The translations under genes and the position numbers were made by a program. From contig JAUTDP010000014.1 in NCBI GenBank assembly GCA_033439795.1, positions 1,240,001 through 1,304,000 of the forward strand: a stretch of 64,000 nucleotides of DNA, written 5' to 3'. The DNA comes from Sordaria brevicollis (lineage: Eukaryota; Ascomycota; Sordariomycetes; Sordariales; Sordariaceae). The notes beneath the pieces were generated by a model. The model searched no databases and was not told the origin of the DNA. It was given only the letters and a program-made list of their open reading frames with translations. Positions 22,101 to 33,218 of this stretch are shown here, piece by piece. Position 1 is the first letter of the stretch. Each line of letters opens with the position of its first letter.

Positions 22101-24441
22101 AGGAATGCCAGTTGCTGACCAAAATCTGCCCGCGCCGCTATGAAGCCACCGAGACAACCGACGCCATCGGACGGGCTCCGACAATAACAGCCAACAGATT
22201 TCCCTTTTCGGCCAAATATCAGGCTTCACATATTGCCAGTGTGCCTTCACCACCACAAGCCCAAGTCTGACAAATAAAAAACTCACATTGGCCCGAGGTT
22301 TGTCTTTCTGACGACCCCGCAAAGCTTTCTAAGGATAGCCGAATTGATAGTGTAATGACTTTTGCGTCAAAAGTTGCTTCTATATTTCCCTCGAATTCCA
22401 CTTGGTTGCTAGGGACTGGAGACACTGCGCGCTAACACCACAAACCCCGATCATTCGTGATTCGACCGGACGTTGATGGCCCGCGTGGATACAGGACCAC
22501 AGTCCGCGCCGAACACAAGAAAGTTGCATGCCAGACGGGAGCCGTGGCCGATGAGTTTGACCCACCAAGATTGATGCGAGTTGATGTTCATCTTTGGAAC
22601 ATCTCGAAGCTGGAAGTTGGCGGTCAAGTTTCTCCAGCAAATCAACAAGACGGGGAACTCTACACTTCTGATGGCTACATATCGCTGACTGTCACCTAGC
22701 CACCTACGAGTCACAAATTCAGAGCCTCGCGGGCGAAACGAAACCCACGCAAAGACAACAGCAAGTCAATGTCAACCCGGCGTCTCCGGTTGATGATCTC
22801 TGAACGAGGCACAGAATCAAACAAAAGCCCCGTGATATCTCGCGGCTGCGGCGTACGGAGGGTTGTTGCAATGACTTAAGTGACTTTGCACCAATCAGCG
22901 CAATCCCTCAAAGCTGGTCTCAGCTCCAGACGGGTTGGTTTCTTGACCCGACGAACAAGAATCATGGCTGGCAAATCGGAGAGAAAAATTCGTGCCGATA
23001 TTCAGACACACGATCATGATACCAAGCGGTCAGAGAAGATATGGTGATGTGCCGTCTACTCGGAGCTCAAGTCATGAATCTGGTGGAATAGTGTCGGTGC
23101 AGCGATGCAGTTTCTTGTGTGACTGTGACCCTTTATTCCACGACGTACAACCCGGCGTACGGATCGTAGCAGAATCTCGCTCGCCCGGCTGCTACGCAGC
23201 AAGGTCGGCGGTGGTCTTTTTTGTGCTCGCATGAAGGACGCCGTCGAGACCGTCGTGGCCAATGTCTAAGTGCAACCCGAAAGAATAAAAGAGGTCAACC
23301 TCGGCTCCCATGCTGTCCTTTGCATTCGAGAATCCGTGTTGGACGGCGTCTTGAACATTGAAAAAAGATTGGGGGAAACCCAAGGAAGAGTAAAAGAAAC
23401 AAAAAGAGGAGAGTCCAGAGGTTGAAGAGAAAGAAAAAGATGAAGCAAGCCTCCTGTTTGAGGTTTTGATAAGTTGACGTTCTGTCGTTCGATTTTTGAA
23501 GGCCTACCACTCCCGCCCCCAAGATTGGTGACAGTCATCCAGATTTGGCGCCTTCGACATGGTCTTCCAAGAGGCAGCACAGGGCGCATAGAGGCACGTG
23601 TCCTCGTAGATCCCCTGATTTCGTAGGCTTTTTGTACGAGTCCCTAACCGCCGTGAGTCTTGGCAACGACCCTTCAACCGCCCAAGCCCCTGCCAGGGCC
23701 GGTCACTCAACGACATCTGAAACGACTCATGTCAGGAACAGGCAACTCTCCTACAACATCTCGGTCTGAAGCAGCCGATGCGACTCGCGTAGTGGTAGTG
23801 TTGCCCTCGGTCCTCATCTCTTTTCAGTAACATCGTTCCGTCGTTTCTGTTTCTTGAAGCCATCGCCAAGTGGGATGCTCCCCGTCGTCTGGCCTGTCTT
23901 CGCCCGTGTCTGGACTCTGGAACGTCTCTACGCCCTCCTTTTTCTGTTCTTGGTCGTATCGGCTATTGCCCTGGTTGGCTGTGCCCAGAATCGCTTTTTC
24001 CGTGCCATTCTCCGGATTTTCCATTACTCGTCATCTAGAGGGCGGGTAGGTAGTCTTTCGCAGTTGAACCTCTCTCCTTCCGATGTCATGATCTGGTAAA
24101 CACCAAAAAGAAATTATACCATTTCCTGTCCATCTTTCGCTTCTTTTTTCGCCGTTAGGCACTCTCTTTTTCATCCGCGATTGGAATTGCAGGTCGATTT
24201 CACCGGTATCTTTCGCTCCTTTATACTACTCCGTACAGTCTCTCACTACTACGAAGACGAAAAACCGAACGAAGACGCCGGCCGTCATTTTCATATTGAA
24301 CACTAGAGAGAAAACACACTCTATCGAGCCCGTGAAACGGAAACAGCCATCTCGGACTGAGTCAAAGGGGGCAGCCGAGTCTTTTATGTCGAGGCTGCTC
24401 ATCAACAAGAAACACACAAGACAACACCTACAAGTAATACA
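16193..24441. other. 8.2-kb interval without a supported protein gene
   Basis: Between divergent mcm1 and pls1. The mcm1-proximal 1-1.5 kb is C/T-rich on the transcribed strand. It contains candidate leader-intron signals, for example a GTAAGT on the minus strand at 17398-17393 with a possible CCGCAG acceptor at 17251, so a long spliced mcm1 leader is plausible. Long open frames at 16,281-17,009 and 21,633-22,322 (minus strand) are Ser/Pro/Arg-rich with no motif, and I read them as chance frames in GC-rich DNA. Non-coding RNA or a distal promoter could lie here, but nothing specific is visible. Confidence 0.4.
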
Positions 24442-25248
24442 ATGAGTAAAGTGCTTCTGGCCTATGTGGTCGCCGATGGCCTCTTCCTTTTGATGGGCAT
24501 CTTCATGATCGCCTTCTCCGTCATTGTGCAGAACATCCAGTTTGAGATCCCTACCGAAGGACATCAAGCGGCAAGGAATCTTTTGTACCAGAGGTTTCCT
24601 CTCACGGGTGGGTAACCATATATCGAAATGTTGCTTGACCATTGGGTTCACGACGACGCTGACCAAACCAAATCACATATAGCTGGTATCGTGAATGCCG
24701 TCTTCATCTTTGTCACTTTCCTTCTTACCATCCCCGGCGTCATCACCCCGGCGCGAGGATGGCTCAAGATGGGCGGCTGGATGACCACCGTCTGCGGTCT
24801 CTTCAGCCTCATCCTCGGTCTCTACCTCTGGATCTTGACCCTCAAGACCAAGGAGGACTTTGCGCCTCTTTACTTTCAGCAGACTCCTGAGATCCAGCAA
24901 CTTATGCAGTCAGCCGTATGTCATTTGCATCCCACTTTATTCAGCAGTATCCGGCGACTAACATTTTACATCCAGTTTCAATGCTGCGGTTACTTCAACA
25001 GCACCTCACCCGCCTTCATCACCGACGACATCTGCTCCAGCCCAGCTGCCGCCGCACTCATGCGCCCCTGCGCGACGCCCATCACCTCCTTCGCCAACAT
25101 CCTGGTCGACAACATCTTCACCGCCGTCTTCGGCATGGTCGGCATCGATGTCGTCCTCATCATGGCTACCGCTTGTCTACTGAAGGAGCGCAAGGAAAGG
25201 GAGCGCTTCCGCCATATCGATGAGAAGAGCGGTGTTGTTGGGTTCTAA
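24442..25248 (+). CDS. pls1: Tetraspanin Pls1
   Basis: Three exons: 24442-24607, 24683-24915 and 24976-25248. Introns are 75 and 60 nt, and the product has 223 residues. Pls1 is a four-span membrane protein of filamentous fungi needed for penetration-peg formation in pathogens and ascospore germination in saprobes. Spans are visible at about 4-28 (VVADGLFLLMGIFMIAFSVI), 56-77 (AGIVNAVFIFVTFLLTIPGV), 90-110 (TTVCGLFSLILGLYLWILTL), and near the C-terminus (IFTAVFGMVGIDVVLIMATA). The large loop has the hallmark CCG (FQCCGYFNSTSPAF) plus two further cysteines (ICSSP, RPCAT). The tail is RHIDEKSG. Intron 2 is a multiple of three and can be read through, but splicing restores the family sequence QSAFQCCGY. 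Confidence 0.95.
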
Positions 25249-26560
25249 AGAGGAAGGATGACGTAAACTGAGGAACGACGACGACTTTGAGATTACGGCC
25301 TACACGAATTTGCCTTGCTGCTGGCTGGTTTCTTATGATAACGGATTGAACGGAAGGAAAGAGACGATAATGGAGAAACAGAGGGCCGTGACCGAGTAAC
25401 TGGGAAGAACGGAGAGAGAGAGAAAGTCCCGGGTGGACCATACCGGATGGTGGAAACGAACCGAAACCAAACGAACAGGCCGCACGGCGAGGAGAAGCCG
25501 TGAGAGGAAGGAAAGGCGGCGGGCGGTTCGAACATATTCGTCGTCACATCTTCACACCAAAGCCCGTAACGCCTTGACGTACTTACGGCATTTCCTCGAT
25601 CGGTCGGTTTATTTGAGGTCATCACTTCGGAGGAAGGCCCGGTCAAGAAGAGTGGGATACAGTACCACACAGCCGGTTCGCAATATTTAAGGGACATGGC
25701 ATTTACTTACCTAACCTACCTTGCCTAATTAACAGCAACTTTTACACTCGCCTCTTCTTTTCGAAGCCACACGATAGACAAATGATACCCCTCAGAAACC
25801 CTCGCTCATTCACTTCCCGCCAAGATAACGGCCAAAAGGAGATTGAACCTTATGTATCACTCCACCACTGCAGTACTTTGTTTGTCATTGTCATGTTTTA
25901 TAATAGAATTTCCATGCTCTTGTGTTGCTGCGCGATCACATTCTTGGTTCGAGATGTTCGATTGTTTATATATATATATATCAACCTTGGGTTGGTGAAC
26001 GATCATGTTAACCTCCATTGCATAACTGTGTCTTTTATACATACCTGGTATGTTTGATAGCATAGCCCTATACCATACCTTACTCATCCCTCTTAAGTCA
26101 CAGTAACACTGTCCAACATCCACATCCACGCCCACAATCACTAGGTACAATACCTTCATTGCTCAGACTTCAAAATCCCACACGTAGGGTGAATATATTA
26201 AAGGGCTTAATTAGTACCGTACGCTTCAACATCGCTTGGAAACTCTATTCCCAGCCAACTTTACGCAGGTGTTCGGTGAATAGTAGCGAGCAAATTTCTG
26301 TTGACACTTGAAAGTTCTCACAGGAAGGAATGATACTTTAAGCCCGTTGGTGTCCTGGATTTACCGCCGGCAACACCACGCTTTGTAACTAACTCCCAAT
26401 CGCGCGGCCATCAGCGGTGCTCAGATTGAAGCTTGATGTTATACGGCTGAAGTGATCCCAGAGCTCCCAATGGAGGCGGACGTGGTGTACAATCTACGCC
26501 GTCATAAATTCGAGAAGTGAGGAGTCAATCGGAAGGTGCAGACGCGCAGTCAAGTCGAAC
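25249..26560. other. Intergenic, no supported gene
   Basis: 3' flank of pls1 and beyond. A (TA)n tract occurs at about 25,970-25,981. A frame at 25,433-25,690 is Arg-rich and unconvincing. Confidence 0.35.
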
Positions 26561-26598
26561 AAAGAAGGAAGAAAGGAAGGAAGGAAGCAAGGAAGGAG
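26561..26598. repeat. GGAA-type microsatellite
   Basis: Imperfect tandem AAGG/GGAA units (gaaaggaaggaaggaagcaa), upstream in coordinate of the tRNA-like gene and probably length-variable. Confidence 0.8.
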
Positions 26599-26735
26599 TG
26601 ACGGCTCCCCTACCACAATCAGACAGGGGCAGGTACCTCAAACATCGAAGAAACAAGGAAATATTTCAATTAAGCATCAATTGAGAAAAAAAAGGGTAAC
26701 CCCAAAATATCAAACGAACAAAATGTGAAAAGGAG

Positions 26736-26742
26736 AAAAAAA
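26736..26742 (-). terminator. RNA polymerase III terminator of the tRNA-like gene
   Basis: A run of seven A on the plus strand, read as T7 on the minus strand, begins five bases after the tRNA 3' end. A T run of four or more is the normal Pol III stop signal. Confidence 0.75.
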
Positions 26743-26747
26743 TTGGC

Positions 26748-26845
26748 CGACCCGTAAGGGATTCGAACCCTTGTCGTCCTGCAGTGCGTACACAGACGAG
26801 TATCTAAGCCTCGCCAGGAATGTTCCCAGTTAACACCAACGGGCC
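26748..26845 (-). tRNA. Intron-containing tRNA-like gene, isotype undetermined
   Basis: On the minus strand a 98-nt sequence folds as a tRNA. The acceptor stem is GGCCCGT/ACGGGTC (one G-T pair), the D-arm has GTGT/ACAT around TAACTGGGA, and the anticodon stem is TCCTG/CAGGA. The T-arm AAGGG-TTCGAAT-CCCTT has a perfect B box. The anticodon loop holds 33 nt, which leaves 26 nt for an intron after the normal 7-nt loop. The intron can pair back (CGAG with CTCG), as in eukaryotic tRNA precursors. The expected U33 is missing: position 33 would be C (then anticodon GAG) or G (then CGA), so I cannot assign the amino acid. The downstream T7 supports Pol III transcription. Confidence 0.65.
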
Positions 26846-27634
26846 GTTTTAGTCAAATGCTGAAAGGGTGCTCAGTTAGAGGTGCTTATAAGGTCCGATC
26901 GAAAAATCAGGTGACATGTAGACCAGAAGGTTCTCGTCGTGAGAATCAAAGTCGGGATGGCAGGTGCGTTGGGTAGGTCTATGGGCTGGTAGGTAGGTAT
27001 TCAAAATACTACACCATTGTTCGGATATTCTTGGTTTAAAAATGAGAATGCTTGGATACTTTGGATAGCTTCTTTGGTGAGTATGCTGACTGCCTGACGG
27101 TGCGTGAGGGCTGCAATTGAAGTGGATGGTCACGAAATGTGGGAGTGTCCCCATTGGTATCATTTCAATCGAGATCCAGGCAATTCCCGATTTCGATCGA
27201 CGTGAGAATTGTGAGTGCGACTGTCTATTTGGATAGCACAAGAATATTCATTTTGGTATCTCAAGGGCATGGATGGCTCCGGGTTGAAGTCCAAGGGTGG
27301 CGAAGCCGTATAATATAGTCAAAGCGGTTCAACTATCAAAGTATGGTGGTAGGTTGTCGAGACCACCTCCCGTCACGGAGAACCAGTTCTGCCCTCGACA
27401 GCAACGGACGCGCCGAGTGTCTACAGACTATTTCCACCCTCGACATTACAAGTTACGAACGAAGAATATGGGAAGCTTGAAATCATAAACAGCCCTGTAG
27501 ATGTAGTAGTGTATGAAACTCCAGACTTCTATTCCTGGTATAAATATTCACCCACTTCAGCCCCATAGGTACCTATAGAAAAAGATGATAAAGCCAGATC
27601 CCTAAGCGCCAACCCTAACAAAGCACACGGTCTA
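26846..27634. other. Intergenic, no supported gene
   Basis: 5' flank of the tRNA-like gene and 3' flank of the NIPA gene. A 121-codon minus frame at 26,876-27,241 has no recognisable features. Confidence 0.35.
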
Positions 27635-29619
27635 CTATACCGGTGAATCATCAACCTTACGCCTTCCATTACTCCTTATTCCCCCTGTTCCTGTTGTTGA
27701 TGATGACCCTTGTCCCCCTTGAGTGCCATCTAATGACAACGCCTCAGTTCCCGTGTGTCCATTTCTTGGAGACACTCTTTCACTCTGTGTCCCTGATCCT
27801 GACCCTTGCCCTTGCCTCTGATGATAATCCTCTAAGAGCCCTTCCCCTTCCTCCTCCTCGTGTATCCTGTTCCTCGCAGCTACTATCGCCTCCTCTCGCA
27901 ACCCTGGAACCCCTAGCGTAGTCTTGGGCTTGTTCTTCCACCATCTGGCCCTCAAGAACCCATGAACAATATCCTGCAGACCACTCCCTGATGCTTTTCG
28001 CGGTGCTGTTGTCGCTGATGGCTTGCGGGGAATGAAACCAGGAAATCCGGTGGACTTTCTCCGTCGCCGAAAATTCCGTCGCGGTGAGGCTAGATCGGTC
28101 ACAGCTCTTGGCGCAAACTGGTAGCTGTCGCTGACTTCTCTTCGGCGTGGGTGGAGGAGCGAGGTGCCTTCGCTAGGGTTTGAAACGGGCAAAGTAGTTG
28201 AACGTCGCCTGCTGCTGGAGAGAAAAGCAGGGGAGGAGAGAGAGGAGTGGTCGAGTGGCGTGTCGCGGTCTTCGAGCTCGTCCCAAATCTCGGCGCGTTC
28301 GTTCCATCGATTGGAAGGTAGGGTGCGGATCGATTGTCCAGCTAGGGAACGCTGTCGCTTTGTTGGTGCTATCACCAGAGCAGGGCCACCGCTTCCACTC
28401 TGAGAGGGGCCGTCCCCTTGCAATCCAGGTTGGCTGGTGTTGAAGGTGCTGTAGCTGTATAAGCGTGGCGACGGGACACCGACCCGTTCTTCCTCGTCTT
28501 CGATATCGGAACGTAGTAAAAGGGCTTCCTCGTCGTCTTCGTCGTCCGTGTCTTCGACCAAGCCCATCCCCGGGGCAAGTGTCGACTGCCCAACGCCGGG
28601 GGTATGTTGTTCGTCGTGTAGACGCCATGATAGTGCCAGGACGCCGGTGAGAAGGATGACGGTGCCGAGGGTAATTAGGCACGCCTGGAGCGGGCTGATC
28701 AGTTCGGTCTGATCAAAGTAAATTAGGCCATCCAGAATGGCGATGATGTTATAGATGCAAAATATTAGTGGATATAGAACCGAGGTTGAAACCAGTTTCA
28801 AACCTCGGTGTAGGTAGTAGAGTTGACTGAGGGCGAGTGTGACAAGGGCCATGAGAATCGCCCATGACTGCCAGTGGACAAACTGATTATCGCCGTCCAC
28901 AACCGTCTTGACGAGTAGCTCGACAGCTGACTTGGCGACCAGCAAGGAGTGAGCTGACAAGATGCCACTTATGCATCCGTACGCAAAACCTCGTGCCAGG
29001 CGGAACCGTGAGTGTTGCATCAGTTTCGTGAAGTTGCTTATCACATCGGTTGCAATCGCAATGCCCAGCACAAGGATGCCTTGGAACACCATCCATGCCA
29101 CAAATGGGCCCCTTCCCAACAACTCCAGCAGCTCGCTCAGTTTATGCGCCGGCGAGGGAATAGCTCCGAAGATGGCGATCAAGACTGCACCAGCGCAGAC
29201 CAGCAAGGTTCCCCATAATGACCACCTCGTGAACGGTTCTCCGAGAATTATGGTGGCGCAAATCGAGTTGAAGACCAAGCCGGACGCTTGTAGTGTCGAA
29301 AGGACCGGTAAAGGGAGGACCGATATCTGGACCGAGCTCCCGATGACGTTGGAGATGATGAACATGCCCATTCCTATTTGCCATCTTCTTCTTCGGTATG
29401 GTGGTCGTCGTACATCGTAGGGCCCCTTTTCATCTTCGAGAATGTGTGACTTTCGTTGTAGCGTGAGGCCGAGACTCTGGACGCTCGTGGATATCAAGCC
29501 GACTATTATTCCGAGCTGCAGTTGCGCATGTGATTAGAAGTAGTCGGGAAAACATTGTCGAGTGTTTATTTTCTTACAGCAATGCTTCCTCCAGGAGAGA
29601 TGCCGCCAATGAGCCCCAT
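27635..29619 (-). CDS. NIPA/DUF803-family membrane protein (putative magnesium transporter)
   Basis: Two exons, 29619-29578 and 29515-27635, with a 62-nt intron (GTAAGA...CTTCTAATC...TGCAG), giving 640 residues. The short first exon (MGLIGGISPGGSIA) joins LGIIVGLISTSVQSLGLTLQ to complete the first membrane span typical of NIPA proteins. About nine membrane segments follow to residue 320, e.g. MGMFIISNVIGSSVQISVLP, LVFNSICATIILGEPFTRWS and LYPLIFCIYNIIAILDGLIY. The second half is a long hydrophilic tail: an acidic block (EDTDDEDDEEALLLRSDIED), then Ser/Arg-rich low-complexity sequence. It is probably cytosolic and phosphorylated, and longer than in animal NIPAs. NIPA members are reported Mg2+ transporters or regulators; the substrate here is inferred from family only. 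Confidence 0.85.
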
Positions 29620-31295
29620 CGCGCCTGTGAGTTGAGGCTATCTTTCACCCAGACAGCCGGAGGGCGAGGTGGCGGCTGTTATACTATGTTTGCATGGGGG
29701 AATATCGTGACGGAGATGCCGCTCGGTCGCTGAGGTTGTTGTCCGGGCAAAGGTGCTAAGTGTTGAATCGAGGGGATAATTTGTACAACAAAGAGAGGGT
29801 TGTTGGTGGTTGTATCGACGTAATCCAGGCGCACGAAGGTCAAGTCAGGTGCTCAATCGGTGAAGAGGCGGAAGTCGTCGTCTGTTTCAATTCGGTACGT
29901 AGTTGTAGGCGTGAGTGTCGCAAACGGTCGAGTCGTAGTCTAGGTTCTAAGAGGTAGATAGAGATCGATAAGGTTCGTGTCCTGGTGACCGCCCGTGGGG
30001 ACCTCGCTGGACAGTGGACTGTTTTAGGGTGGTTTCTCCCTGATGTCTCAGTGGCAGTTAATATGCGGCCGCAGGGCAGGTGAAATAGCTATCGACCTCT
30101 TGCAACCGGGGGCAAATCTCGGATGGTTCACTGGACTGCTATCACGAAAGGAGGAGAGGTTGAAGAAGTTAGTGGAAGGGGGGAAATTGTATTCGAGAGA
30201 TTGAAACATTAAACTGTTCAAAAGAGGACAGGGCAACCCGCAGGAGAGGAATGGATCGGGCCTTGACGCATGAAGGAACGAACCACCGGGCGTCGAATCT
30301 GGACGGTCTTCTTTCCTGCAAAAGAACACGGCCATGGGTCACCGAAACGGGCTGGAGGTGGTCTAGCGCGACGCTCACACGCGCAATGCAGTGTGTTTGC
30401 AGCACACGTTCGGGCTGTCAATGCGCTGGAACGCTAGAAAGTAAGGGGAAGACTCTCTGTGAGTGGAAATGGGAGTGTCCGATTTAGGATGAGAGCCCAG
30501 TGACCGACCACGATGAGTGGCTGGTGGGTCCAATCAGCTGACATGGCCCGTTGCTTCTCTTTCACTTTGCCAGCCGGACATCACTCGCACCTAGCTACTA
30601 GCCGACAGTGATCATGTCGGGAGACGGACCACCGATTCAGTTATCGGCAGGCATTCTATACCTCTACCGATAGGAGGCTGATGTTCGTGATGTCTGTCAT
30701 CGATGGTGGGGTTCGCTGTGGCTAGTGCCTGCCGCAGCAATCAATGCCAGCGGTGCAGCTGCCTCTGTCGCAGCTTCCACTTCGCTTTGCTGCACAGCGA
30801 CAAAGTCCAGCGAACGACGTCGTTACAGCGCCAACGAGTTGGCCGATATGATGTCCACCACCAAAATGCCCAGGGCCGGGGTTGCCATTGCCAGCCTTCC
30901 TGGCTCCAGTCCAATGCCAAGCCAACATCATCCCCTCCAAGCTGCGTCAACGGGCAACATCTATTAGTCGGCGTTGTTCAACGATTATCCTTCGTTTTTG
31001 ACAATACAAAGCAACTGCGATACCCTTTCGGTCCTGTTTTTCGAAACTTTTTGATAGATCGCGATTCACCTAAGCGTCCCTACAACACTTTCACTTCGTC
31101 GCTTTATACCCGATATCGATCCAAGTTTAGCTCTCTGCCCGCGCGTGAGCTTCCCCTCCCAAGGACGACCGACGACATCACATCCTCGATAACACCACCG
31201 TCCTCGGCGAGCAACTCGGTCCTATACCCAACCACGACAACAACAAACAACAAAACACCTGTTCCACAGAATACCTTTATAAACACCCATCCAAA
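29620..31295. promoter_or_regulatory. Shared upstream region of the NIPA and V-ATPase E genes
   Basis: 1.7 kb between divergent genes, so both promoters should lie here. The 250 bases before 31,296 are C/A-rich with CACC/AACAAC runs, typical of a leader. Overlapping open frames at 30,703-31,332 on both strands look like leader DNA and not genes. No TATA box stands out. Confidence 0.4.
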
Positions 31296-32136
31296 ATGTC
31301 ACAAATCCACGCCTTGTCCGACGACCAGGTAGGCCATTGCGATATTCCCAAATGTCCACATGGCAATGCCAGCTAGCTAACAGCAATGATGCCGCTGCCC
31401 ACCAGGTCGGACAAGAGCTCCGCAAGATGACGGCCTTCATCAGGCAGGAAGCCGAGGAGAAGGCGCGCGAGATCGAGATCAAAGCCAACGAGGAGTTCGC
31501 CATCGAAAAGTCCAAGCTTGTCCGCCAGGAGACGGACGCCATTGACTCGGCCTACGCCAAGAAGTTCAAGCAGGCCCAGATGTCGCAGCAGATCACGCGG
31601 TCGACGGTTGCCAACAAGACCCGCCTCAAGGTCCTGGGCGCCCGCCAGGAGCTGCTCGACGACATCTTCGAGGCCGCCAGCGCCCAGCTGGGCGAGGCCA
31701 CGAGCAGCCAGGACCGCTACAAGGACATCCTCAAGGGCTTGATTCTGGAGGGCTTCTACGCCATGAACGAGCCCGAGCTCGTGCTCCGCGCGCGCAAGGC
31801 CGACTACGACGTGGTCAGGCAGGCGAGCGAGGCGGCGAGCGCCGAGTACAAGGAGAAGACGGAGAAGGATGTTAAGGCGACGATTGATGAGGAGAACCCC
31901 GTTGCTGAGGGGAGGTAGGTTTACATTTGCATTCTGAGTTAGGTTGTGCTCGTGAAGGAGAGGGTGCTAACGAAAGACAAAACAGCGCCGGTGGCGTCAT
32001 CATTGTTGGCGGAAACGGCAAGATCGATATCGATAACACCTTCGAGGCCAGGTTGAACCTGCTTAAGGACAGCGCTCTCCCCGCGATGCGCAAGGCTCTC
32101 TTTGGCGAAAACCCCAACCGCAAGTTCTTCGATTAA
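31296..32136 (+). CDS. vma-4: V-type H+-ATPase subunit E
   Basis: Three exons: 31296-31328, 31406-31914 and 31986-32136. Introns are 77 and 71 nt, the second with GTGCTAACG as branch site. The product has 230 residues. Subunit E forms the peripheral stalk (with G) that holds the V1 catalytic head of the vacuolar proton pump. The first exon encodes only [11 protein letters not shown]. Exon 2 starts [20 protein letters not shown] and continues as a long charged helix with the family block [17 protein letters not shown]. Exon 3 completes [20 protein letters not shown] and ends [12 protein letters not shown]. Length and all conserved blocks are complete. An acceptor-like CAG 22 bases earlier (31,384) was rejected because it puts a stop in frame. 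Confidence 0.96.
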
Positions 32137-33218
32137 TCGCGCTTCCCGTTTCTTGCGAAGAGGCGATGGATACGACGGAGGTTCGGTTTCCTATAACAAG
32201 TCAGGGCACCTAAAGTCATCGAGAGAACTGTCCGGTGGGTGAATCTCGCGAAAGAGATAAAACCAAGGTTGGGCCGGAGCATTACGAGCTCTTTGTTATC
32301 TCTTAATGTTCAATGACAGCACAAGCACGCCAGAGATGAGAAGGTGGCTGAGAAGGTCCAAAGACGAGTATGGATTGATGATGCCTGGATGAATGCATGC
32401 AATGGGGGTATCATTTTAGAGTTCTTGTATGGTACAGTTGTCTTTTTCAACTGTTCTCTTGATTAACGCAAAGCAACTGTTGGTTTCATGAAGAACTGGA
32501 CACCAATGATCACGCACATGGGAGATATCCCTTGTCAGGAGTGGACATCATGCTTCGCTCTTCTCTCTCAGTCTACTTACTATCCTGAATATCCCATATC
32601 GTTTTATCACCGCAACATATTTGCTGTTCCGGGGCTTTCACTTTCACATCGGCCGCCTCGCCATGTCAAGCTAACGACATAAAAAGGGTCATGATTAGCT
32701 TCCTTCCAGCAAGCAAACAATGCAGTGTGCTCAAAGGATTTTATTATAACAGCCTTGAATGACTTGTACGAAATAAGATCACACATAAGGCATACTTCGC
32801 TTTAGCCTTAGCTAATGTCAAATCTCTTGAAAAGCCGATAGACTGCCAAGGGGTAGCGTATATTCACAACTTCTTAAACACCCGTCCCGGTCTGTATAGT
32901 ACTGAATTGAATCTTTTCCAAATACGGCGAGGATATATATGCAACGATACTGTTATCCTTTCCACTTCCAGCCTTCCTGTCTGTTCTTCATCTTTTCCTT
33001 CTTCTCACTTTCACCTTCAGAAAGCTATATCCTTTTATCATCTTGGTCCTTCTTCACCTCTACCCATCGTGCTCAGTCCCTTTGTCATCTACATCTCTTG
33101 ATCGGATGGGTAACTGCGGCCTGCGTGGCGTGTCTTCTTTCTCCCAACTTAGCAGCTAAACACTCCGACTCTTTTCATGATATCGATGGTTCTTCAGCAC
33201 GTCATCCACATTGGACAT
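32137..33218. other. Convergent 3' region, no supported gene
   Basis: Lies between the 3' ends of vma-4 and LAS17, so it holds two 3' UTRs. Frames at 32,488 and 32,907-33,268 are short and AT/C-rich without features. Confidence 0.4.

Noticed and set aside
21633..22322. 229-codon minus-strand open frame
   Set aside because: Starts without good context, has no motif or intron signals, and its composition is that of chance frames in GC-rich DNA.
30703..31332. 209-codon plus-strand frame overlapping the start of vma-4
   Set aside because: It runs in another frame through the vma-4 start and looks like translated leader (Thr/Asn/Pro runs).
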